Source of the DNA: a virus | Virus record (IMG/VR): IMGVR_UViG_3300036715_000954 | Location: 1 to 25,263 of that record | Length of the DNA stretch: 25,263 nt | Reading direction: 5' to 3' (one strand) | In this document: in pieces, positions 14,952 to 20,731 of the stretch | How positions within the stretch are numbered: position 1 is the stretch's first letter | Layout: the number at the start of each line of letters is the position of its first letter | Notes under the pieces: generated by a model | Told to the model about the DNA's origin: nothing | What the model saw: only the letters and a program-made list of their open reading frames with translations | The model's database searches: none | Translations under genes and position numbers: made by a program

Positions 14952-14964
14952 GTATACTTGAGTC
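14952..14964 (+). promoter_or_regulatory. Rightward promoter -10 box / operator 13-mer before the small HTH gene
   Basis: GTATACTTGAGTC contains TATACT (14953-14958) only seven nt before the ATG at 14966. It differs by one base from the 13-mer on the other strand at 14845-14833. No good -35 box is seen, so an activator or alternative start is possible. A start here would make a leaderless mRNA. Confidence 0.5.
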
Positions 14965-14965
14965 C

Positions 14966-15181
14966 ATGAACTACCGACTTGATACCACCACCGACGAACA
15001 GATCGTGACCAGTGCGCTCGCACGCTGCGGCGGCAACGCCCGCGCGCTTGCCCGTGTGCTCAATGTGAAGCCCATGCGCGTGTACAAGTGGATCGAGCGC
15101 CGACGCTTGGCCGTGCCTTGGCGCTTGTACCTGTCTGCTGTGCTTGCCGACCCGGCATGGCCGCCGAAGGACAAGCTCTAG
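14966..15181 (+). CDS. Small HTH regulator candidate, 71 aa
   Basis: Residues about 12-50 read as a helix-turn-helix of the Fis/Cro type (TDEQIVTSALARCGGNARAL, then ARVLNVKPMRVYKWIERRRL). The end is short (VPWRLYLSAVLADPAWP). It is transcribed divergently from the early operon, so it is placed like a Cro- or CI-type switch protein. There is no clear ribosome-binding site, so translation may start on a leaderless mRNA. It is the best visible candidate for the protein that binds the shared 13-mers. No S24-type CI repressor is found. Confidence 0.7.
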   Translation: MNYRLDTTTDEQIVTSALARCGGNARALARVLNVKPMRVYKWIERRRLAVPWRLYLSAVLADPAWPPKDKL

Positions 15182-15199
15182 AAAAAATCAGGAATTCCC

Positions 15200-15229
15200 A
15201 CCTATTCCCAAGCAACTCTGACCTATTCC
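15200..15229. repeat. Two ACCTATTCC direct repeats 21 bp apart
   Basis: ACCTATTCC at 15200-15208 and 15221-15229, two helical turns apart, next to the palindrome GGAATTCC (15191-15198). They lie in the short convergent gap between the small HTH gene and the leftward cargo gene. A binding-site role is possible but not shown. Confidence 0.35.
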
Positions 15230-15296
15230 GTCTGTTCGAGGGAAGGTAGGGCCGTGGCGGCATCTCGGTGTGCAGTCGTGGGCGGCATATCTGGCG

Positions 15297-15680
15297 TCAT
15301 GCCATGCCTTCTTGCACCGCCTTGAGCGAAGCATTTAGCGTCGTCCAGTCCGCGTCGTCATCAAGGGTCAAGTCGAGTTCACGGCTCTCGCCAGTCTTCA
15401 GGTGCAGCGCTTGGTAATGCGCTTTCATGGCGGGGAGCGTGATTTCCAGGGACACATCCCACGCGCCCAGCGTCCATTCGGCCTGCACGCCGCCATCGGC
15501 GGTGGGATAGAGATAAGGTAGCGGCAAATCGGGCGCGTAGTGCTCGTCAAAAGCATGCGCTAGGCGTAACAAAGCGGCGCGTTCCGGCGCCCGCCCCTGG
15601 CCATCCAGCCAGCCGTCACGCAGCTTGGCCAGTTCTTCCAGGCGGGTTTCGATGTCCATCTGGTTCAATGTCGTTGCCAC
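15297..15680 (-). CDS. Cargo (moron-like) protein of a GWLDG...LPYLYPT-GGVQAEW family
   Basis: GTG at 15680 has GGGAG six nt upstream. An ATG at 15659 is possible. The 127-residue protein has a recognisable bacterial pattern: LEELAKLRDGWLDGQGRAPE near the start, then LPLPYLYPTADGGVQAEW and VSLEITLPAMKAHYQALHL. Homologous stretches occur in accessory genes of bacteria and mobile elements, but the function is not established. It is the only leftward gene in a rightward block, preceded by two terminators and a strong promoter. It is probably expressed from the prophage by readthrough or under a separate signal. Confidence 0.7.
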   Translation of the reverse strand: MATTLNQMDIETRLEELAKLRDGWLDGQGRAPERAALLRLAHAFDEHYAPDLPLPYLYPTADGGVQAEWTLGAWDVSLEITLPAMKAHYQALHLKTGESRELDLTLDDDADWTTLNASLKAVQEGMA

Positions 15681-15724
15681 GATGCGCTCCCGGCCAGTCC
15701 CTGCGCCGCAAGAACCCGGCGCAC

Positions 15725-15783
15725 AAAAAAGTAACCCGCCTGTTTGAGGATGCGCTCGCGCGCATAGCCTTGGCGGGTTTTAT
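15725..15783. terminator. Bidirectional terminator-like structure upstream of the cargo gene
   Basis: AACCCGCC (15733-15740) and GGCGGGTT (15772-15779) form a perfect 8-bp stem. A second hairpin, ATGCGC/GCGCAT, is nested inside. Read leftward it is followed by AC and six T. Read rightward by TTTTATT. The same DNA also has an open leftward frame that ends inside the cargo gene. Confidence 0.55.
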
Positions 15784-15800
15784 TGCTCGCATTGTACAGC

Positions 15801-15827
15801 AAAAAAATCCCCGCGCTTGGCGGGGAT
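15801..15827 (-). terminator. Intrinsic terminator of the small RNA
   Basis: Leftward strand: ATCCCCGC, 5-nt loop, GCGGGGAT, a perfect 8-bp GC-rich stem followed by six further T. It is one of the strongest terminator signals in the window. Confidence 0.88.
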
Positions 15828-15880
15828 AAGCTGCTGGGGGAGACAGCAAGGAAGGAGGGGAGACGCACCCGATGGGTGTG
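15801..15880 (-). ncRNA. Putative ~80-nt small RNA with CU-rich anti-Shine-Dalgarno stretches
   Basis: A near-consensus promoter lies directly upstream and an intrinsic terminator ends the unit, so an RNA of about 80 nt is predicted. Three hairpins are visible: CACCC/GGGTG, UUGCUG/CAGCAG with loop UCUCCCC, and the terminator stem. The linker between the first two contains CUCCCCUCCUUCC, which is unpaired and complementary to purine-rich ribosome-binding sites. A GTG-initiated leftward frame exists but lacks a ribosome-binding site and crosses the terminator. It may act in trans or as an attenuated leader of the cargo gene. Confidence 0.65.
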
Positions 15881-15885
15881 CTGAC

Positions 15886-15913
15886 ATTATACCGTCGGCA
15901 CGGCGCGGGTCAA
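15886..15913 (-). promoter_or_regulatory. Strong leftward sigma70 promoter of the small RNA
   Basis: Leftward strand: TTGACC (15913-15908), 16-bp spacer, TATAAT (15891-15886), matching eleven of twelve consensus positions. Predicted start is near 15879-15882. Confidence 0.8.
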
Positions 15914-15964
15914 GCTCACCTGCCGCGAGCAAAGACGACGGCCGCTGATTCGCTACGCTCAGCG

Positions 15965-15978
15965 ACCGAGACCTCGGT
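15965..15978. repeat. ACCGAG/CTCGGT palindrome in the intergenic region
   Basis: A 6-bp perfect inverted repeat with a 2-nt centre, about 50 bp behind the small-RNA promoter and 85 bp before the rightward operator. The rest of 15914-16028 shows no gene. A regulatory role is possible. Confidence 0.35.
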
Positions 15979-16028
15979 AGGTTTGCACCAGGCGCGGAGT
16001 CTACTGCGTGCGGCTCAGCTACGCTGCT

Positions 16029-16053
16029 TACATCTCAAGTTTTGATGTATGAT
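16029..16053 (+). promoter_or_regulatory. Rightward promoter with overlapping TACATC/GATGTA palindrome
   Basis: TACATC (16029-16034) and GATGTA (16044-16049) form a perfect inverted repeat with a 9-nt centre. It overlaps the candidate -10 box TATGAT (16048-16053). The partial -35 is CTTACA. It sits 33 nt before the Cro/YdaS-like gene, a typical place for self-repression. Confidence 0.5.
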
Positions 16054-16085
16054 GTTGCCACCGCAACCGCAACGTAGGAGGTGAC

Positions 16086-16325
16086 ATGCAGCAAGCTCAA
16101 ACCGACGCACTGCGCCGGGCAATCGAGGTCGCCGGTGGGCTGACCAAGCTCTCCGCACTCATCGGGTGCTCGAACCAGCGAGTCTGGAACTGGACCGCAG
16201 CCGGACGCGCTCCCGTGAAGATGTGCCCAAGAATCGAGATGGCCACCGGCGTGCCGTGCGAAGAACTGCGCCCGGACATCAACTGGAGCTACATGCGGAA
16301 GCGGCTCCAAGGCGGTTCGCAATGA
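16086..16325 (+). CDS. Cro/YdaS-like HTH regulator
   Basis: ATG at 16086 has an ideal TAGGAGGTGAC upstream. The 79-residue protein has the YdaS/Cro pattern: ALRRAIEVAGGLTKLSALIGCSNQRVWNWTAAG with the helix-turn-helix over about 17-42, then VKMCPRIEMATGVPCEELRPD. YdaS-type proteins act as Cro-like repressors at the head of phage replication operons. Its stop overlaps the DUF1376 gene start in ATGA. It likely binds the palindrome at 16029-16049. Confidence 0.85.
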   Translation: MQQAQTDALRRAIEVAGGLTKLSALIGCSNQRVWNWTAAGRAPVKMCPRIEMATGVPCEELRPDINWSYMRKRLQGGSQ

Positions 16326-17182
16326 ACTACTACCCCTTCCACATCGGGGACTACGTCAGCGCGACCCGGCATCTAAGCTGGGAAGAGGATGCCGCCTTCC
16401 GCCGCCTGCTGGACGTGTACTACCTGACGGAAAAGCCGCTCCCGGACGACCTGCGCGCCGTGTGCCGCCTTGTCATGGCGCAGACCGAATCCCAGCGCGA
16501 AGCGGTGCGCGTGGTGCTGGAAGAGTTCTTCGAGCTGGCCGACGCCGGGTGGGTGAACAAGCGCGCGGACGAAGAAATCCAGGCGATGCTGGACAAGCAA
16601 CAGAAGCAGCGCGAGAAGGCAAACAGGCGGTGGGATATGCAGCGCGCGAAGCCCGGCAATGCCGCGCCAGGCAATGCCGCAGCAGGCAATGCCGCAGCAT
16701 CGCCGGATTATGCCGTGGCATGCGATTTCGATGCCGTGGCAATGCCACCAACACCAACACCAACACCAACACCAACACCAACACCAACACCAACACCAAA
16801 AGTAGATAAGCGCACGCAGAGCGTGCGCAATGGCGCGCGCATGGCGCGCATCGCCGGATGCCCGCCCGACGTTGACCCGCAGACGTTCGGCGACTGGCTG
16901 GAAGTCCGCAAAGCCAAGAGAGCAGGCCATGTCACTCAGACCGTGATCGACAGCATGAGACGCGAGGCGGGAAAAGCCGGGATCAGCCTGCAAGACGCTG
17001 TCGCGCACTGCTGCCTGGCTGGATGGCAGGGCTTCAGGGCGGACTGGTACACGTCGGCGAAGCAGTCTGGCGGGCATCAGACGGCAGGACAGCGGCCGTT
17101 TTTCAACAAGCAGATCGCGCTGGAGGAAGAAAACCGGCGCGTGGCGCAGGAATGGCTGGCACAACAAAGGAGCAAGGCATGA
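16322..17182 (+). CDS. DUF1376 (YdaU-like) protein with Pro-Thr repeat linker
   Basis: ATG at 16322 overlaps the upstream stop in ATGA, and the longer in-frame reading is rejected. Residues 1 to about 85 form the DUF1376 domain (MNYYPFHIGDYVSATRHLSW, then LLDVYYLTEKPLPDD), often found N-terminal to phage replication-initiation modules. A low-complexity linker follows, with three GNAA units and then eight Thr-Pro pairs encoded by a hexanucleotide repeat. The C-terminal part (from about 165) has ARIAGCPPDVDPQTFGDWLEVRKAKR, and its end (FRADWYTSAKQ) suits DNA binding. It is likely a replication-initiation protein of the phage. The DUF1376 call is firm and the role is inferred. Confidence 0.85.
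   Translation: MNYYPFHIGDYVSATRHLSWEEDAAFRRLLDVYYLTEKPLPDDLRAVCRLVMAQTESQREAVRVVLEEFFELADAGWVNKRADEEIQAMLDKQQKQREKANRRWDMQRAKPGNAAPGNAAAGNAAASPDYAVACDFDAVAMPPTPTPTPTPTPTPTPTPKVDKRTQSVRNGARMARIAGCPPDVDPQTFGDWLEVRKAKRAGHVTQTVIDSMRREAGKAGISLQDAVAHCCLAGWQGFRADWYTSAKQSGGHQTAGQRPFFNKQIALEEENRRVAQEWLAQQRSKA
16747..16799 (+). repeat. ACCAAC hexanucleotide tandem repeat (8 perfect units)
   Basis: Eight exact ACCAAC units (16747-16794) plus a partial ninth, lying in frame within the DUF1376 gene and encoding Thr-Pro pairs. Because units are 6 nt, gain or loss changes linker length without breaking the frame. Confidence 0.95.
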
Positions 17183-17856
17183 CACCAAAAGAGCAGGACG
17201 AATTTTCAGAATTGGTCTCGGCGGCGATGGCGTACTACGGTGCGACAGCGAGCCCGTACCTGCTGTCGGTGTGGTGGGCGGCGTGCGAGCGGTACACGAT
17301 GGAGCAGGTGCGTCAGGCGCTCACGCGGCATGCCATGAACCCAGACACGGGCCGGTTCGCGCCGAAGGTCGCGGACATCGTGCGGCTGCTTGAGGGCACG
17401 ACTGAGGACAAGGCGGCCCTGGCCTGGGGGAAGGCGCTCGACGCTGCGCAGCGCGTAGGGGCGTACTCCGACGTGGTGTTCGACGATCCGGCGATCCATG
17501 CGACCATCGAAGACCTTGGCGGGTGGCCGCAGTTTTGCCGGGTCGAGACCAAAGACCTGTCCTACCTGCAACACCGGTTTTGCGAATCGTACCGGGCCTA
17601 TGCCGCGCGCGGATCGTTCGAGTACCCGCGCAGGCTCGGAGGCGATCGGAGCTCGGACGACGTGTACCGGATGCGCGGGCTGGAGCCTCCAAAGCCGCAC
17701 GTGGTTGGGGACAAGGCGGCGGCGCGGATGGTGTACAAGGGCGGAGCTACTGGCGGCAAGGCTGTCACAATCGCAGACCTGGGGCAGATAGTCGCCAAGC
17801 GCATCGGCGGCGCGGAGCGCGAAAAATCGGCCCTACAAGACGCGATCAGGTCATGA
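17179..17856 (+). CDS. Replication-associated phage protein (helicase-loader-like candidate), 225 aa
   Basis: ATG at 17179 overlaps the previous stop in ATGA, with AAAGGAG upstream. The N-terminal half (LVSAAMAYYGATASPYLLSV, WWAACERYTMEQVRQAL, then FAPKVADIVRLLEG) is a pattern common in lambda-P-like or DUF6475-type proteins downstream of replication initiators. The C-terminus (MVYKGGATGGKAV, then AKRIGG) is charged. It has no Walker motifs, so it is not the helicase itself. Position directly after the DUF1376 gene supports a replication-loader role by inference. Confidence 0.65.
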   Translation: MTPKEQDEFSELVSAAMAYYGATASPYLLSVWWAACERYTMEQVRQALTRHAMNPDTGRFAPKVADIVRLLEGTTEDKAALAWGKALDAAQRVGAYSDVVFDDPAIHATIEDLGGWPQFCRVETKDLSYLQHRFCESYRAYAARGSFEYPRRLGGDRSSDDVYRMRGLEPPKPHVVGDKAAARMVYKGGATGGKAVTIADLGQIVAKRIGGAEREKSALQDAIRS

Positions 17857-17916
17857 CGCTACCCATGTATCAACCATGCCAAAAAAATCGCGCTACTGGC
17901 CTGTAAACGCGTCAGA

Positions 17917-18177
17917 ATGGCATTTATGGAGTGCAAAGGATGCAAGCGAGACAAAACGGCGCGGCTGTCGGATGGCCGCATGGTGTGTACGTGGTGCCTG
18001 GCATGGCTGACCGAGTGCGAGGCTCGCTATCTGCTGGCGATGCCTCTGGAGGTCAGACGCGATGCGCTGGCTGCGCGGGAGGCTGCGCGCGGGTCGGTCG
18101 AGGATTTGAAGGCCGCGATGGAGCGGATGCACGCGCAAAGGCGATCCTCGATGCAGTCAAGGACGGGGCGGAGGTGA
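17917..18177 (+). CDS. Small zinc-ribbon-like protein, 86 aa
   Basis: The start is ATG at 17917 or 17926. Neither has a strong ribosome-binding site. Two CxxC knuckles in the first 30 residues (MECKGCKRDKTARL and VCTWCLAWL) form a probable zinc ribbon. A Glu/Arg-rich helical part follows (MPLEVRRDALAAREAARGS). The family is common in phage early/middle regions with no assigned role. The C-terminal residues differ from what one expects for the helix, and an alternative frame there looks more protein-like (see findings). Confidence 0.65.
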   Translation: MAFMECKGCKRDKTARLSDGRMVCTWCLAWLTECEARYLLAMPLEVRRDALAAREAARGSVEDLKAAMERMHAQRRSSMQSRTGRR

Positions 18178-18234
18178 TGCCGGGGCAGATTCGCTGGGCG
18201 CTCAGGCAGACGGGCGATCTATGAAGGAGGGGCG

Positions 18235-18609
18235 ATGATCGTCTCTCTTCCGTGGCCACCACGGGCCACCAGCCCGAACGCCCGGGCGCATTGGGCCACA
18301 GTTCACCGCGCACGGTCACGGTATCGGGCGGACGCGCGCATCTTGGCGGTGGCTTCCGGGGCGCGCGATTTTGCGAAGGCTCTGCCTGAAGGCGCTCCGC
18401 TGCGCGTCACGCTGCGCGTCTACCCTCCTGACAAGCGCAGGAGGGATTGGGACAACATCGTCGCGTCGCTCAAGTCTGGGCTTGACGGCATCGCGGATGC
18501 TCTGAGCATCGATGATTCGCGCTTCCAGATTTCGATTGACATGCTGCCGGAGGTGGTGAATGGAGGGCGCGTCGATGTCGTGGTTGACGCAGACGGCTCG
18601 CGCGGCTAG
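18235..18609 (+). CDS. rusA: RusA Holliday-junction resolvase
   Basis: This 124-residue enzyme cuts four-way DNA junctions. Conserved residues match RusA: Arg-rich KRRRDWDN with Asp71 and Asp73, Lys80 in SLKSGLDG, Asp84, and Asp93/94 in IDDSRF. The start has the textbook AAGGAGGGG four nt before ATG. That ribosome-binding site is perfectly complementary over 10 nt to the small RNA at 15801-15880. The position between replication and packaging genes is typical. The enzyme likely resolves recombination intermediates before packaging, working with exonuclease and RecT. Confidence 0.95.
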   Translation: MIVSLPWPPRATSPNARAHWATVHRARSRYRADARILAVASGARDFAKALPEGAPLRVTLRVYPPDKRRRDWDNIVASLKSGLDGIADALSIDDSRFQISIDMLPEVVNGGRVDVVVDADGSRG

Positions 18610-18657
18610 TCGCCATGCCGAAAAGTTTACAATTGGCAGCATGAACGAGGTGACGAT

Positions 18658-19125
18658 ATGCCGAGGCTGACCAAGGACACGTGGGCGGATGTGCGTGCGG
18701 ATCGTGAAGCTGGGGCGTCGTTTCCTGAGCTTGCTGCCAAGTATGGCGTTTCTCACCAGGCGATTCAGAAGCGCGCGAAGGCCGAAGGGTGGAGCGACGG
18801 AACCGATGTTGCAGAAGTCATCCGGCGCAAGGTTGCAGAAAAGGTTGCAAGAGTAGTTGCAGGTTCCAACCCGCAAAAACGGGCTGAATCCATAGACGCA
18901 GCCGCCGAGAAAAGCGCCTCAGTGGTGCGCATGCACCAGGGTGAGTGGGAAGACCACCGGGCGCGCTTCGGATCTGTTCCGGAGGATTTTGAATCCGGCA
19001 GGCTCGCCAAGATCAGCGCGGAAATGCTGCGCATCCGGCAGGACGGTGAGCGCAGGGCATGGGGCTTGGATGAGGCTTCCGCGCAGCCGACCATCGTGAT
19101 TGAACGCAGCTACGGTTCAAAGTGA
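18658..19125 (+). CDS. terS: Terminase small-subunit-like protein
   Basis: ATG at 18658 has GAGG seven nt upstream. The N-terminus holds a helix-turn-helix (ADREAGASFPELAAKYGVSH, then QAIQKRAKAEGW), as in small terminase subunits that recognise phage DNA. The middle is a helical, Ala/Glu-rich region and the end is short. The stop overlaps the terminase large subunit start in GTGA. Context makes the DNA-recognition role probable, but the family is diverse and the match is by pattern. Confidence 0.7.
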   Translation: MPRLTKDTWADVRADREAGASFPELAAKYGVSHQAIQKRAKAEGWSDGTDVAEVIRRKVAEKVARVVAGSNPQKRAESIDAAAEKSASVVRMHQGEWEDHRARFGSVPEDFESGRLAKISAEMLRIRQDGERRAWGLDEASAQPTIVIERSYGSK

Positions 19126-20324
19126 CCCGCATCGTCATCCCGCCGATTGACCTGCACCCAGGCCAGCGCAGCGTGCTCGAGACACCGGCGCGCTTCAAGG
19201 TTATCAGCGCAGGGCGGCGATTCGGGAAAACCCTGCTAGCTGTGGAATGGCTGGCGCTGATGCAGGGCGGGGCGATCGATGGCAAGCCAGTGGCATTTTT
19301 CTCGCCATCGTACAAGCTGCTGCTTGATGTGTGGGGCGACATGGAACGCACGCTCAAACCCGTCACGCGCAAGGCCAACCGGACGGAGATGCGCATCGAA
19401 CTCATGACCGGAGGCGTGATCGACTTTTGGACGCTCGAGGACAAGGACGCTGGCCGTGGCCGCAAATACTCCCGCCTCGTGATCGATGAGGCCGCGCACG
19501 CGCGCTATCTGAAGGACGCTTGGGAGCGGGCAATCAGCCCGACGCTGACGGACTACAGCGGAGATGCGTGGTTCATCAGCACGCCGAACGGGATGAACTA
19601 CTTCTACGAGTTGTTCAAACGCGGTGGCGATCTGGCATATCCAGATTGGGCGAGCTTCCACATGCCGACAAGCTCCAACCCGCATATAGACCCATCGGAG
19701 GTCGAGCAAAAGCGCCGCGAGCTTCCCGACCTGGTGTTTCGCCAGGAATACTTGGCAGAGTTCGTCACCTTCGGCGGTGGGCTGGTCAAGCCAGAAATGC
19801 TGGCAGATGCGCCATGTCCGCCCGGATTGCCCGTTGTGCTTGGCGTTGACCTCGCCATCAGCGAGCGAGCAGGGGCGGACTACACCGCCATTGTTGCGCT
19901 TGCTCGTGACCCCGACACCGGCATCGTGTACATCAAGGAAGCCGAGAGGCATCGGTGCGGGTTCCACGAAGTACTCCAGCGCATCAAGGCCGCTGCAGCG
20001 CGCCACAGCCCGCGCGTGATCGCGGTCGAGCAGACGCAGTACCAGGCCGCCGTGGTGCAGGAACTGACGCGCACGACAACCCTTCCGGTGCGTGGAATCC
20101 GGCCCGACAAGGACAAAGTGACGCGGTTCCTTCCGGTGCTCACGCGCTATGAGCAGCGCATGATCCGGCATGACCCGTCAGGTGTGCCCGCATGGTTCCG
20201 CGACGAATTGCTCTCGTTTCCTGAGTGCGAGCACGACGACGCCGTGGACGCGCTCAGCCACGCCTTTTCTGCGATCGGAATGGCGGCAACACGGCCTGTT
20301 GCTGCTGGTGGGAGGACGTTCTGA
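19122..20324 (+). CDS. terL: Terminase large subunit
   Basis: This 400-residue packaging motor has both catalytic parts. The ATPase has Walker A AGRRFGKT (30-37) and Walker B RLVIDEAA (118-125). The RNase H-like nuclease has Asp243 (VDLAIS), Glu303 (IAVEQTQYQ) and the acidic cluster HDDAVDAL (371-378). It cuts concatemeric DNA and drives it into the capsid. The start is GTG at 19122, overlapping terS in GTGA. The protein is compact but complete. Confidence 0.95.
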   Translation: MTRIVIPPIDLHPGQRSVLETPARFKVISAGRRFGKTLLAVEWLALMQGGAIDGKPVAFFSPSYKLLLDVWGDMERTLKPVTRKANRTEMRIELMTGGVIDFWTLEDKDAGRGRKYSRLVIDEAAHARYLKDAWERAISPTLTDYSGDAWFISTPNGMNYFYELFKRGGDLAYPDWASFHMPTSSNPHIDPSEVEQKRRELPDLVFRQEYLAEFVTFGGGLVKPEMLADAPCPPGLPVVLGVDLAISERAGADYTAIVALARDPDTGIVYIKEAERHRCGFHEVLQRIKAAAARHSPRVIAVEQTQYQAAVVQELTRTTTLPVRGIRPDKDKVTRFLPVLTRYEQRMIRHDPSGVPAWFRDELLSFPECEHDDAVDALSHAFSAIGMAATRPVAAGGRTF

Positions 20325-20731
20325 TGATGCCGGAGATTGTCGATTTGCTCGGGCACGGGGCGGCTGCGCGCCTTGCCTTGTCCTTCAATGGCCGTGAAAT
20401 CCGAGTTCCATCCCGTCACCAAGGCCGCACGTGGGATGCGCTGGTGCAGGCCATCGGAGCCGAGGCCGCCGCCCGGTTCTGCGAGTACTTCAAAGGCGAG
20501 CGGGTCTATGTGGCCAGCAGCCAAAAGATGCACACTGAGCACAATCGCCGCCGTGCTGCTGAGATGCGCGCGCAAGGCAAGAGTTGGTCAGAGGTGGCGA
20601 AGGCACTCACGCGCCCGACTGGATACACCGAGCGCGGGGCGCGCAAGCTGCTGGAGAAAAGCGGGTCGGCTGCGTTTGCGTCGCTTCCGCTGTTTGGTGA
20701 CGAGGCGCCGGACTTAGTTCCGAACGGATGA
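20324..20731 (+). CDS. Mor-like DNA-binding protein between terminase and portal
   Basis: ATG at 20324 overlaps the terL stop in TGATG, with GGGAGG upstream. The 135-residue protein resembles Mor-family activators: WDALVQAIGAEAAARFCEYF, then GERVYVASSQ, and a terminal helix-turn-helix (MRAQGKSWSEVAKAL, then TERGARKLLEK). Mor proteins activate middle or late transcription in Mu-like phages. Its location inside the packaging cluster suggests it may act on late genes. The family call is moderately confident. Confidence 0.6.
   Translation: MMPEIVDLLGHGAAARLALSFNGREIRVPSRHQGRTWDALVQAIGAEAAARFCEYFKGERVYVASSQKMHTEHNRRRAAEMRAQGKSWSEVAKALTRPTGYTERGARKLLEKSGSAAFASLPLFGDEAPDLVPNG

Noticed and set aside
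15616-15849. Leftward 77-aa ORF through the small-RNA terminator
   Set aside because: It overlaps the cargo gene in another frame, crosses two terminators and lacks a ribosome-binding site.
16473-16799. Leftward Val-Leu repeat ORF
   Set aside because: It is a reverse-strand reading of the ACCAAC microsatellite in the DUF1376 gene.
16747-16799. CRISPR array
   Set aside because: The units are 6 bp with no spacers. It is a microsatellite.
17877-18011. Rightward 44-codon ORF (MPKKSRYWPVNASEW...)
   Set aside because: It overlaps the zinc-ribbon gene in another frame, has no ribosome-binding site and has arbitrary composition after the first residues.
19236-20171. Leftward 311-aa ORF opposite terL
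   Set aside because: It is antisense to the complete terminase gene with all motifs. Long antisense frames are expected at high GC.
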